A program made the position numbers and the translations under genes. DNA of 64,000 nucleotides from Austropuccinia psidii (taxonomy: Eukaryota > Basidiomycota > Pucciniomycetes > Pucciniales > Sphaerophragmiaceae), in NCBI GenBank assembly GCA_023105745.1, contig JALGQZ010000009.1, positions 34,400,409-34,464,408 on the forward strand. Direction: 5' to 3'. The first letter of the stretch is position 1. Each line of letters starts with the position of its first letter. The notes beneath the pieces are model-generated. The model made no database searches. It saw only the letters and a program-made list of their open reading frames with translations, and was not told the origin of the DNA. Positions 23,811-35,427 of the stretch are shown here, piece by piece.

Positions 23811-24550
23811 CTATTCAGAAAAGATATTTCAGATTGTATATCAGTATTTTATGATAAAACAAAATGATTATATTCAATTCTACTGTTATTTTTCGAAATT
23901 TTTAAGTATTTTTATGTTTTTTATTGTTTTTATATGGTTTGTTTGAAAAATAACAGTTTTGAGTTTTTCACTTATGTTTTATAAGTGAAAACTGTAATAT
24001 CCAAGTGTTTTGTGAATGATTCACTTGGATATTATTGTGTTTTTTTTTATATAAACACGTCAAATTTATTAAATTATAATAAATTTGATTTGTTATTATA
24101 AATATTATAAATAATATTTATTATAACACTTTGATATTGATTAAATATCAAGTAATTACAAGTTTTCACGTCAATTTGAGTGATATCTTGTTTTAAAGGA
24201 AATATTTAATTAAAATATTCCTTATAAATAATAAAAAATTATTTTATTATTTAATATTTATTAATTATTAATTAATAAATGTTTCTATATTAATTTTCAC
24301 GCACTTTGGTGAAAAATAATAGTAAAATAAATAATATACTGTTTGTATATTATTATTTATATTGAAATTTAAATAATACAGATGTATTATTATGAAATTT
24401 CGTGGAAATTATTGCAATATAATAAAAAAAAGAGGATTTGTACTCTTATTCTCAACAAAAATATTTTGTAATATATATTTTTGGAGTAAAAAAATTTGTA
24501 TATATAATATGTGATAAAAAAAAAGATAATAAATTAGAAATTTTACTCAC
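23811..24550 (-). other. Leader intron 1 (element C)
   Basis: 740 nt from a strong donor (CTACAA|GTGAGT) to an acceptor (TTCTGAATAG|TGG). The bases that would join across it, A and TG, make the start codon of the leader ORF. The intron is very AT-rich and has no coding content. It is long for a fungal intron. Boundaries are inferred from consensus and from the parallel in F. Confidence 0.55.
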
Positions 24551-24627
24551 TTGTAGTGAAATACCTTTTAAATAGCTGAATTTTACGCCTAATTCAGTTC
24601 AAAATATGTCCAATAAGGTTGAAAAAC

Positions 24628-24646
24628 AACGGCCAGGCCCCCAAAT
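24628..24646 (-). other. Element C primer-binding site
   Basis: On the minus strand it reads ATTTGGGGGCCTGGCCGTT right after the LTR end CTGACA. This is the shared family motif. The core GGCCTGGCC is almost self-complementary. I cannot assign the tRNA from sequence alone. Confidence 0.8.
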
Positions 24647-26153
24647 TGTCAGGGTGAGTCTATGTAGTAGCTTAAAAATAGTAAATACAAGCTAGCACTA
24701 TGACTGTGACACGTCAAATAAATAATAAATTAATTCTTCAGGTCCTACTGCTACGTGGTAACAGTGGTGATGAGTCTATTGAGGACCTGGGTTGCAATAA
24801 TGCTCTAATATCTTTGACTGTAAAGAAACACTACAATAATTATATTTTAATTATATCTTTAATGATTCTAAGGACACTACTGATGGATAACAGTCTTGTC
24901 ACATAAGAATATATATAAAAGTAAGATAAGATGATGGGTTTTGAAGGCAAAAACCCTTCTTTTTATATCTTTCAAGACGGTCAAGAGTTATTTACTCTTC
25001 ACACGTCAGAGGAGTGAAACGTTTCACTCTATTGGTCAGTCTGTGGTTCTGGATCCTCAATTCTGACGTCAGTAGAGGCAGAATTGTGGTTTTGGAACCA
25101 CAAATGATCATTCTGGATCAATACAGGATGAAAAAACTTTTCACCTGCCACGTCAGCACTTGGATGATGTTGTTCTGGTGTTTGTATGACCAATACTAGT
25201 CATTCTGGGCGGGTTTAAGCTTTGAACAACCATTATTTTGAGTATCATGACTGTACTGGTTGGTACAGGTTTGGTACAGGCCAGTATTGGCCAAAATACT
25301 TCCAACCAAGATATCTTGGTCAGTTTTTGGGATATCAAGAAACTAAGAGCACAGAATTGAAGGGCTTAATGAGCTCTTCAATTTGGTATGCTTCATGTTT
25401 ACCCTTCTTTAAAATAGCAAAAGTTAAAAGGGTTTTAAGTTTTTGGATGTATTTTTGTACATCAGTATGAGGCTTCAAAAACTTCCATACCAGATATCTT
25501 CTTCAATTTGGAAGATATCTGTATTCCGATGATACAGTTTTGTAGGGCTTGATTAGCTCTACAGTTTGGTATATTACACTGTAAAGCTGTATGAGTGTAT
25601 GACAAAGATACAGGGGTTTGTTTACTTTCTTGTTTTCAGAATATCTGTATTTTTGGTTATTAAACCTTTGAACCAAGATCCCTCAGTCAATTTAAGAGAT
25701 ACAGAGGTCTAATGTATCTCAAATTAAAGCTCTTGTTTAGATCTTTAATTTGGTTATACCTTTGTACAGTTTTGTACAAGCCCTCTTTGACTTTCAGGGG
25801 GGTCTTGGTTTTGAAATAAAGGTCCTATGGTATCTCCAGTTGTAGTGGTGTTACAGCAACATGGATGATATCATTGAGTAGCTCTCTATGTGAGCTTTAA
25901 GAAAAATACCATTTTGGTATATAATAACTTAAATATGAATAAGTTAGATGAGAGGTGAAAATAAGGGTTTTGACCTGTTTATTCTCCTCTAGGTTTCCTT
26001 ATTCTGTTTGGATAAGGTTGGTGTTTAATTTAAGAGGATTGTTTTCTCTTATTTATTACATGTATTGACTATGTTTGTTCAATACTTTTCATACCATTGT
26101 TTATGGTATGTTGGATGTCATGCTAGTGCTCTGTTTTGAGTCACAGGCTGACA
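24647..26153 (-). repeat. Element C 5' LTR
   Basis: 1507 bp, the transcribing LTR of C. It has the same termini and TATA/CRE-like sites as the other copy (TATA at 24959-24967, TGACGTCA at 25064-25071). The right flank TTAAATATCTC resumes D's LTR, as seen uninterrupted in D's 3' copy near 34750. Confidence 0.96.
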
Positions 26154-26758
26154 TTAAATATCTCTTAAAAATCCACAAATTCCTCTCAAAAACGCTTTAA
26201 TAATAATTTTTATTATAAAAACTTGTTTTAGCTTTAAAAATATTGGTTTTTGGTGTGTTTTTAACTTATAGTAATTACTTAACATAATAACTGTTGTTGT
26301 TTAACTTGTTGTATTCAACAAATATTATAAGGAAGTTTTCTCTAAAGTTCTATAGCTTTTTTATCTAGTATCTAGTATTAGTTTTTTTTATATAGAATTT
26401 TCCTATTAGAATTATTTCTGCACAGTTTGTGTTTTAATTCTTTTATAAATAATATTTATATTATATATAAGTGGTTAAATATTCATATTTTCCACATGTA
26501 ATTGTCTCATTAAGAGCTTTACACTTCTTATTGCTATAATTTTCAGTGACTATAACAATAATAGAAGAATTATAATTTATTATAATTATTATATTTTTAT
26601 AATAATAATTAAATTTATCTTTTTATATAATTATTTTTAATAATTATATTTAAATTTGTGGTTATAATATTTTATTATCTTATATTTTTCTACTGAGGAC
26701 AGTCATAGTACTCTTGATATTGCTACTATTATCAAGGGTTTCATAGACAAAACATAAA

Positions 26759-26776
26759 TTTGGGGGCCTGCCTGTG
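26759..26776 (+). other. Element D primer-binding site
   Basis: TTTGGGGGCCTGCCTGTG directly follows D's 5' LTR. Two bases differ from the family motif, so priming may be weakened. Confidence 0.75.
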
Positions 26777-27273
26777 ATTTTAACCAATTTTTGGGAGATA
26801 AATCATGTTCTACACCTTATTTTACTATTTATTGACGTAAACTTGCCATAATATTGGATTTTTTGGGACTTATCCCTCATAAATAATCTTTATAATATTA
26901 ATAAACTTATTTTTTCTTAAGAATATTGTTTGAAAAAATATACTATTTAGTGACTTGGAATAAATTTCTTTTGTCTAACTAGTGACTTTTTTCACATCAC
27001 AGACTTGAAATTTGTTCTTTGAGTTATTCTAGTATAAAGTGAATAATAATACAATTTTGATTAATAAACTTGTTAATTGCATAATTATTATTTCTTTTAA
27101 AGAAAATAAAAAATCTTTACTAAAAACATTTTTTCTTTTATCTTAGAAATTTTTCTTCATTTTTAATGTAATTTGCCAGAAATTACATTTAACCAACTTT
27201 ATTCAATAAGTTGAGTTCATAAGTTATTTTTATTATTTGATAAAATAGCTTATATTTTTTATTTTTTCTTTAG
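26777..27273 (+). other. Element D leader (no coding sequence seen)
   Basis: An AT-rich leader of about 500 bp, homologous to G's leader. It ends in the 3' splice-like TTTTTTCTTTAG at 27262-27273. The matching 5' splice site is uncertain: TGAC|GTAAAC and CTAACTA|GTGACT are candidates. Confidence 0.45.
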
Positions 27274-27853
27274 CGTCGTCAAGTAGAGACAGCTCTTCAG
27301 ACTCTGAAGCCTCAGAGTCTAGTATTGAAATTCAAACTAGCCCAGCACCAAGGGGTTTGATAACCAAAGAAGCCTTTAAAGGTCCAGCAGGTGAATTCAA
27401 TTTGTTCTTAGTCTATTTTTTCTTAAAATTGACGTGAAATGACTCCTACTAGCAGTGGAAGTAATTACTCTATCAAATCAAATGGATCTGGACCAGGACA
27501 TTCCAGTCATAAATAAAGAAGACAAGAATGTCAGCCCAGAGGAGAGGCACAAATGGAGGATGCCAGAACTTCCACCAGTTCCCAAAGGTTAGCCAGCACC
27601 TTTGAAACTCTTAGTAAGAGTCCAGAAGCTGACATAACTGCTATTGCTTTTAGACCTGAATGGTTTCCAACAGGCAACAGTAGAGATATACCAGTCTCAG
27701 TACAAGAACTGGCTTATGGTGGCAAAACAGCAAGAGTGGGAACTTCTCCCAAGTCTTTGGATAGGCACAATGAACTCTTATCTTCAAGTGAAGAAGTTCA
27801 TGGGGTCAGAAAATACAGAAGAACTTCTGAAGGGTTGGAAACCAATGTCTTGA
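27274..27853 (+). pseudogene. Overlapping spliced ORF, element D (broken)
   Basis: Three exons have coordinates that mirror G exactly: exon 1 27274-27390 (117 nt), exon 2 27453-27587 (135 nt), exon 3 from 27654. The introns are 27391-27452 (62 nt) and 27588-27653 (66 nt), all phase 1. Exon 2 stays open (HKWRMPELPPVPK) although the gag frame over the same bases contains a stop. Exon 3 reads GFQQATVEIYQSQ and LWIGTMNSYLQVKKFMG until a TGA ends it at 27853. G continues past that point. The exon 1 start is CG where C, F, G and B have TG, so the spliced ATG is lost. Non-functional, but a strong comparative witness for the splice model. Confidence 0.65.
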
Positions 27854-29690
27854 AAAGGACAAGTCCAACAGATAAAAGCTTGGTTGAAAAACCAAAGCAT
27901 GTTATCAGAAGATCAGAAGAAGAAGTTGGCCCAAGGAAAGGAAAACATCCCAGTGGAAGCTCCCCAAGAATCCACCAGCAAACGTACACCTCAACAAGTG
28001 CCAGACAAGCCCAAGCAAGCCCCAAAAGCCAACAAGAAGGGCAAGCAAAAAGCAAAGGGAAAGGCAAAGCCCAAATGGAAAAAGCCCTACCCACAGAATT
28101 ACAGAATCCCAAAGAAAGGAAAGACAGCCATGGACAATATGTTCAATATGGAAAAACTCTGATGGAATTCAAAAACAAGGAGGAGGAAAGATTGAACCAA
28201 TCTTTTCCAAAGAAATAGATCTTTTAAAGCTTTTAACTCAATTTGAATCTTGTAATAAAGAAATTATGACAAAGCTTAAAACATTTGATTATAGCTAACC
28301 ATAGCTGGGTAATGAGATATTACAAGTGAAAGACCAACAAAAAACCATTATTGGCCTTGAAAATGTTAATAAAGACAATATTGTGTCTTTGAAGAAAATT
28401 TGTGCAAGAATTGAGTCTAAAGTTACTTTGCTCAATCAATCAGATGACAATTCAATTTCTTTTGAAACTGGACAGTTGAGAGAATTGAAATTACAAGTTC
28501 AAAACTTTGAAAATTCAACTGGTCACAATACAGATGTTTTCAAAGAACAATTGGAAAAAAGTGATAAAGAAAGACTTGAATTGAAAGAAGATATTCAATC
28601 AAGTATTAATAGTATATAACTAAAAAATGAATTGCCAAGGCAATCCACACAAATTCTTGACAGAAATGTGCGTAACTTAACTAATTATTTACATCATACC
28701 ATTTCAACTAAGGATGTGGAGACTGCGTGCAATTTCAAAGAAATTCCAAGATTAGAGGAATGGCCAACCTTCAATGGTGAAGGAGAATATAATCATATGG
28801 AATTTATGAAAAAAATTGATATGTTCAAAGAGGACTTTAACATACCAGATGAATACATAAGTGCCAGATTACACTCATTATTTACCAAATCAGCAAAGAA
28901 TTGGTATCACAAAATGAGACAAGGCCATGGTAGAAATTCTTGGCCTTGGTGGAAAGAACAAATTATTTCCAAATGGGAAAATGATTCCTGGAGATTTAGA
29001 ATGGAAAATTCTTTTGAAGAAGCCATTTTTAATATTGAGAGGGACAGGCTCATGTCTTTGTTTCTTAAACAGAAGGACAGATTAACTGCCCTTCATCCTG
29101 ATATGTCTGAAGCAATGATACATAAAAGGATATTAAGAAAGTGTGGTGGTGACCTTGAGCATGCTATAAGAAGCAGATGTATTGAGCCGTGCTCTACAGA
29201 AGATTATATCAATGCTATGGAGGACATCACTACTAGAACAAAAATTGGAAGAAATTGGTCCAAATCCCCAATAGACAACAAGACTAATGGGAAACCAATT
29301 CCAAAACCAAATAAGTCACAAGACAGAATTCCTTTGAAATGTAACAAAGGTGGAAGTACATATCATTTAGCAAACACTTGCCCAAAAAAGAAAAGAATCA
29401 ATGAGATAAATGTTGAAAACGTGGAAGACACAAAAGGAACAACTGAGGTATCTTTACATGACAGTGATTCTGAGCCTTCAGAGGAAGAAGAAGTACCAGA
29501 AGAGCTTAGTATAGAAAACATTAATGTTTCTTTTGAAGTCACTGAGGTACACACTCATTTACCACAGTATAGTGATGAATGTAGGGATCTCATACATGTG
29601 CAAGATGCCAAAATGCAGAAACCAAACCTGCCAGAGGTAACAGTTATACATCTGGTCCATCTTGTACCACTAATATTGTGATAAACAACA
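27439..29690 (+). pseudogene. gag: Element D gag, broken
   Basis: The frame starts at ATG 27439 (MTPTSSGSNYSIKSNGSG), one base after an in-frame leader stop TGA (27435-27437). Lesions are TAA at 27514-27516, a 1-base loss near 28150 relative to G, stops near 28292 and 28617, and a frameshift near 29640. The capsid-like core is intact at 28740-29250 (GEGEYNHMEFMKKIDMFKED, NSWPWWKEQIISKWENDSW). The zinc knuckle reads CNKGGSTYHLANTC, with the second Cys replaced by Gly. Coiled-coil-like segments precede the core. Confidence 0.85.
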
Positions 29691-32600
29691 CAGAAGCCAA
29701 GATACACCTTGGTTCAGGTGCTTTTTGAACTTGTGTTGGAAAAGATTATCTTGAAAAGGTTTATACCAATTGGCAAGACAAGTTAATGCCAATTGAAGGT
29801 AGAAAATTCAGCAGTGCTAGCCAAAATATGCACCCCTTTGGTATATTTGAAGCAGAAATAATATTTCCTCATCCTACAGGAAGCATCAGATTGAAAGTTG
29901 AAATTGTTGTCATGAATAATTGTACTTCAGGGCACTTTATACTTGGGAATGATTATCTCAATATTTATGGTATTGATATTAATAATCATAAAAACAGGTA
30001 TTTCACTATAGGGGAAAATAAAAGACAAAAATTTGCTTTTCCTCTAGAAAAAAGAGAAATTACTGTAATTAAACAAGTGAAAAATGTTAATAAGGAAAGA
30101 TTTGTGTCAGATCAATTGATTGAAGCAAAAATTAGTCCTGAATTAACACTAGAAATGAAGGAAGAGCTTATTGAAATTTTATTTCAATACAGGCAAGCCT
30201 TTGCTTCAGATAATGAACCACTTGGAGCTATAAAAGGCCATGAAGTGGACATTATGCTTAATGAGGAAAGGCCTTATCCTCCACTATTAAGAAGGCCAGC
30301 TTACCCATCTAGCCTTAGGGCTAAAGAAGCATTAGCGAGTCATATTAATGAACTAATGAAACTGGGAGTCCTTAGAAAGGTTAGACGCAATGAGGAAGTA
30401 GAAGTCACAACTCCAGTAATCATTACTTGGCATAAGGATAAGTCAACGATTGTTGGTGATTTTAGAGCACTGAATACCTATACTATTCCAGACAGGTATC
30501 CAATACCTAGAATTCATGAGACTTTGACTCAATGATCCAAAGCAAGATTCATTACTTCCCTGGATGTTCTTAAAGGCTTTCATCAGAATGTCTTGACACC
30601 TCATGCTAGGAAATTATTGAGAATAATTGCTTATTGTGGGATTTATGAATATTTGAGAATGCCTTTTGGTATTAAAAGTTCACCCTCTAATTATCAGAGA
30701 ATGATGAATACCCTCTTCCCACATGAGTTATCAGAAGGATGGTTAATCATTTATATTGATGACATTTTCATTTCTTCAGAAACCTGGCAATTACATTCAG
30801 AGAGACTTTCATTAGTACTTGAGAAAATTCTTCAAGTGAACATGGAAATATCTCTTAGGAAATTTAATTTTGGGTTTCATGAGTTAAAAGCTCTAGGAGA
30901 TGTAGTCTCAGGACTGAGCCTTAGTGTTGATAAAAGCAAAGTGGCTGCAGTTTTACTGAAACAAATGCCCCAGAACAAAAAGGAAATGATGTCTTTTTTG
31001 GGGTTTTCCAGTTATTACAGGCAACACCTTAAATATTTTGCAATCCATGCCAGATCATTATACAGAATTTGTCATCAAGAAGCTTTTTTTGAAATGACAA
31101 AGGAGAGGATTCACGCCTATGATAAAATCAAGTATGCCTTGACCAATGCACCATTATTATTGATGCCAGACTGGAAACTTCCTTTCAAGCTGTATATTGA
31201 TGCATGTGGTGAAGGTTTAGGAGCTGCTCTTCATCAAGTTCAAATTGTCAATGACAAACCTTATGAAGGTCCAATTTGTTTTATTTCAAGACAAATTAAA
31301 CCTACTGAGGCCAGATATGGAGCTAGCCAAATGGAGTGCCTTTGCCTTGTTTGGGCTCTGGAAAAACTTCATTACTATATTGATGGTAGTGTGTTTGAAG
31401 TAATTACTGATTGTAATGCAGTAAAATCACTTCTTAACATGAAGACTCCAAACAGACACATGTTAAGATGGCAGATTGCTATACAGGAGTATAGAGGCAA
31501 TATGACCATAGTACATAAAGCTGGAAATATTCATAAGAATGCTGATGGCCTGAGTAGATGGGCATTACCCAATACACCTGATAACCCTGCCTATGTTCCT
31601 ACAAGTGCAGAACCTCAAATTCCAATTGAAGGAATTAATATCACAGATGTTGGAACAGAATTCTTTGAAGAAGTTAGAGAAAGCTACAAGCAAGATAAGA
31701 ATTGTCATATTATTACTACTCTACTTGACAAAGATTGTAAAGATGTAGCCTTGGCTAATTCTCTGGATGATATTTGGAAAACATCTTATGATAATGGAAG
31801 ATTCCATTTGTTTGATGGTATACTATATCATAGATCTAAACACACATGTGTCATGGTGCTATGTAGTAGAATGTTGATTAACACAATACTACTAGAAGGC
31901 CATGATAACATTTATTCTGGACATCTGTCTGAAGACAGAACAATGGAGAGAATTAAGACATGTGCCTGGTGGCCATCTTGGAGAAGAGATTTCATTGAGT
32001 ACTGTCACAGTTGTGATAGATTCCAGAAATCCAATAAAGCTACTGGTAAAGGATTTGGCTTAATGATCCATATTCAAGAACCAAGTACCCCATGAGAAGT
32101 GGTTCACATGGATTGGGTAACTGCCTTGCCACCTGGAGGTGATAAGAGTTACAATGAATGTATTGTTATTGTGGACAGATATAGAAAGACACAAATCTTT
32201 TTACCATGTCACAAAGGTGACACAGCTATGGATACAGCTCTTTTGGTCTGGAATAGAGTAATATCCCATACTAGTCTCTTTAAGAACATCATTAGTGACA
32301 TAGACTCAAAATTTACATCAGCCTTATGGACCAATTTACATAAGAGTTTGGGTACAAAACTATCATTCTCAAAAGCTTACCATCCACAAACAGATGGGCT
32401 GGCAGAAAGAATGATTCAAACCCTTGAGGACAGGATCAGAAGATTTTGTGCTTATGGCCTGGAGTTTAAAGATTCTGATGGCTTTACCCATGATTGGTGC
32501 ACTCTTATACCAGCATTGGAATTACCCGACAAGAGCTCCATCCATGCTTCAACAGGAAAAACTCCTGCAATGTTGGAGAAAGGATGAAACCCCAAACTTC

Positions 32601-33208
32601 CAGCTGATACTTTGAAAAACAATCTGAGTGATATTCATCCAACTGTCTCAAGCTTTAAGTTATTGCTTGATAAGGTGAGACATCATGCAAATCAACGCAT
32701 GAATAATGCTTTTGAATATGCTAAACAGAAATGGGATAAAAGTAATAAGACCCCAGAATTCAAAGTAGGGGACTTAATACTAGTTTCAACGTTGAACTTT
32801 AATAATATTAAAGGCCCAAAGAAATTAAAAGATTCCTTTGTAGGACCGTTTATTATTAAAGCCCTTCATGGGAAAAATGAAGTACAAGTAGAACTGTCAG
32901 GAGAACTGGAAAACAAACATCCAACTTTCCATGTCAGTCTAGTAAAGCATTACACTTCAAGTGATAAGGAATTATTTCCTTTGAGAAATGAAACACCCTT
33001 AGAAGTACCCCCAATAAAGCAAAGTGAGGATAAAAAGGTACTAAAAGTCTTCAAAGAAAGAAGACTTAGGGGAAAAAATGAAAGAGAATACTTAGTCCGG
33101 TATAGAAATCCACAACATGAAGCTGAATGGATTGTAGAAAGAAAAATACCTGATTCCCAAACGTTTCTCATAAGATTCAGACATGAGAGAAGACCAATTG
33201 CTAAATGA
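29691..33208 (+). pseudogene. pol: Element D pol, broken
   Basis: The protease motif reads LGSGAF followed by TGA: the catalytic Asp is Gly and the next Cys region is cut. RT and upstream sequence are open from 29786 to TGA at 30533-30535, then 30593-32095 covers RT (YIDDIFIS), RNase H ([16 protein letters not shown]) and the integrase start. TGA at 32093-32095 replaces Trp before EVVHMDWV. Integrase catalytic residues survive (MDWVTAL, SDIDSKF, AERMIQ), then TGA at 32585-32587 again replaces Trp (EKG-W-NP). The chromodomain-like tail ends RHERRPIAK at 33208. Both Trp losses are TGG to TGA transitions. Confidence 0.9.
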
Positions 33209-33342
33209 AAAGTTTGAATTGTGTGCTTTACATACTTAAAAGTATAAGTAGAGAGGTTGGAAAGTGGATTATACCCACCCAAATAACTTGGGGGTATACT
33301 ACAAAAGAAAAATTGTGGTACATTTTTTTTGGTGGTAGGGAA
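33209..33342 (+). other. Element D 3' untranslated region with purine tract
   Basis: About 130 bp between pol and the 3' LTR, ending GGTGGTAGGGAA before TGTGAGCC. G has the same arrangement in reverse at 52570-52705. No coding content seen. Confidence 0.75.
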
Positions 33343-35351
33343 TGTGAGCCTGTGAGGTATGTATAACATACCCATAAGGCCACAAATGACTTTATACACA
33401 GTTAAATTTGTCTTCAACAGAATTTTTAATTGAATTTAAAATAAAAAATAACAAAAAATACGTATAAATTTTCTTTGGATAAACAAAGTTATAAATATTA
33501 TGTCATTCTTGGAATCTACACCAAAAATAACCTAGGGTACACCAATAAGGTGTTGTACCCAAAAACACTTATTTCTTATGTTATTGGAAGATTCAAGAAT
33601 CTCACAGTACTAATGTAACTTTTTTATTTTTTTTTTAAAATTGTTAAATTTAAGCTTAAATAAGCTTAAACTTAAAGTTGCATAAGGTTTATGCAAACTT
33701 ACCAAAATTTTAGTTAAAATTAAGGTGTTGTGTATATTTACTGAATTGGCTAAGGATTTTCCATAAATAATGTAAATGCTGCGTGGGCTCAATTTAAAAG
33801 GGTTTAACGCCAGAGTATGGCTTTAAATAAATAAAAGGGCAAAAACTACACAGAAAGGTGGGACAAAGGAAAAATACCAAATAGAGCTGGGGTACCCAAC
33901 TTTTTGGATCTGCAAGGATTCAATTAGGGTTGTCCACCTGTATTGGAGGATTTTCAACCTTATTTAAACTTTAAGATTAGACTTTGATCCAACCTTAAAG
34001 TTTAAACTGGTTCCATCCCACTTTAGACAGGAATTTCAAGGTGCCAAAGGGTAAATCCCAATATTCAGTCTTGAAATTAAAGTTTTGAGAGCTGTCAAAG
34101 CTTAAATAAGCTTAAAACCTGAAGGTTACAAGCATTAAAACCTTATCAAAAGTTAAGGTTTGGTGTGTATTGCTATTTTATGCGGAAAAATAGCAATAAC
34201 TTCAAAAATTCATTAAAAATCCAATTATCAATTTCTTTAAAATTAATTAAAAATTGTGTTTAAGAGATTTCTGCTTGAAACTCTATTTTTAAGTTGTTCA
34301 TGTGATGAACTTTAAGAAAAATAAGTTTCTTTATATTAATACTTAAAATAACTAGTTTAAATGAGGATTAAAGCTACTTGGAGTTAAGAATAACACTGGT
34401 AACTTCAAATTGGAAGTAAAAATAAGTTACCTTAAGTTAAGAGCTTTATTTTGAAGCATGGATTTTCGGTTTTTACCTGCGCACGCCCTCTATATTCATT
34501 ATTGATCATGAGAGCTGCTCTGAAGACATAAAAAGAGTCTTTTCATCACTGTTTTTGTCCATAATTCATAATCAATCCAATCATATTAGAAATTTAAAGA
34601 GGTAAAGTTTTATTAAATATAAAATCTTATTATTAAAGTAATTCTTAAGTTATTTCATTCTTTATTAATTGAAATTAAAGAATTGAAATCATAGAATTCA
34701 GATTATTGTTGTAATCATCAATAATACATTTTATTATATAGAATTATGATCTTAAATATCTTTTAAAACTCCACAAATTCCTCTCAAAAACTCTTTAATC
34801 ATAAGTTTTATTATAACAAATTGTTTAATCTTTAAAAATATTGGGTTTTGGCATGTTTTTAACTTAAAATGATTATCTAATATAATAACTGTTGTTTTTT
34901 AACTTGTTGTATTGAATAAATATTATAAGTAAGTTTTCTATAAAGTTCTATATCTTTTTTTATCTATTATTAGTTTTTTTATATAAAAGTTTAATATAAG
35001 AATTATTTCTGCAAAGTTTGTGTTTTAATTCTTTTATAAAAAATATTTATATTATTGATAAGTGGTTAAATATTCATATTTTACACGTGTAATTGTCTCA
35101 TGAAGAGCTTTACACTTCTTATTATTATAATTGTCAGTGAATATAACAATAATAGAATAATTATAATTTATTATAATTATTATATTTTTATAATAATAAT
35201 TAAATTTATTTCTTTTTGTATAATTATTTTTAATAATTCTATTTAAACTTGTGGTTATAATATTTTCTTATATTATATTTTTCTACTGAGGACAGTCATA
35301 GTACTCTTGATATTGCTACTATTATCATAAGTTTCATAGACAAAACTTACA
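33343..35351 (+). repeat. Element D 3' LTR
   Basis: 2009 bp, TGTGAGCC to CTTACA, followed by the TSD GATAA. Near 34225 it reads CCAATTATCAATTTC where the 5' LTR and both G LTRs have about 145 more bases, so this copy carries an internal deletion between short AATT repeats. The TATA-like CATAAAAAG is at 34527-34535. Confidence 0.95.
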
Positions 35352-35427
35352 GATAAACTTCTCAAAAGGTTCAAACACACAAGAAATAACAATATTACAA
35401 CATACTATTTTTTTTAGGGGGAGGGAA
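35352..35427 (+). pseudogene. Element B pol end, spacer and purine tract
   Basis: After the duplicated GATAA the B frame resumes as KLLKRFKHTRNN, matching the C-terminal RRFRHERRP of D and G. The spacer then ends TAGGGGGAGGGAA directly before the LTR start TGTGAGCC. The fit across D confirms both the TSD and B's identity. Confidence 0.85.

Larger units (their letters stand above)
16048..26153 (-). mobile_element. Element C: near-intact Ty3/gypsy family I
   Basis: This 10.1-kb element lies in reverse, with TSD TTAAA at 16043-16047 and 26154-26158, inserted in D's 5' LTR. LTRs are 1504 and 1507 bp and differ by roughly 20-25 positions by eye (about 98.5% identical), so it is young. Order along its own strand: LTR 26153-24647, primer site 24646-24628, leader intron, leader exon, short intron, gag/overlapping ORF, pol, purine tract, LTR 17551-16048. 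Pol is uninterrupted. The Gag-Pol frame from 23437 to 17576 has 1954 codons with only two stops (23105-23107 TGA, 21575-21577 TAA). It is the copy most likely to be active. Confidence 0.96.
14467..26758 (+). repeat. Element D 5' LTR (split by element C)
   Basis: The pieces are 14467-16047 and 26159-26758, separated by element C and its duplicated TTAAA. The LTR has TGTGAGCC at the start, CATAAAAAG at 15818-15826 as a likely TATA box, and a degraded end (ACATAAA in place of CTTACA). A unique segment around 15390-15530 is absent from D's 3' LTR but present in both LTRs of G, so the 3' copy is the deleted one. Confidence 0.9.
14467..35351 (+). mobile_element. Element D: Ty3/gypsy family II, containing element C
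   Basis: D begins TGTGAGCCTGTGAGG and ends AAACTTACA. GATAA lies on both sides (14462-14466, 35352-35356). The 5' side is B's chromodomain and the 3' side completes it in frame (AEGDKLLKRF), so D inserted into B's pol. Without the 10.1-kb insert C, D is about 10.8 kb. Gag and Pol carry several nonsense codons and frameshifts. Its 3' LTR has lost about 145 bp present in the 5' LTR. Confidence 0.95.
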
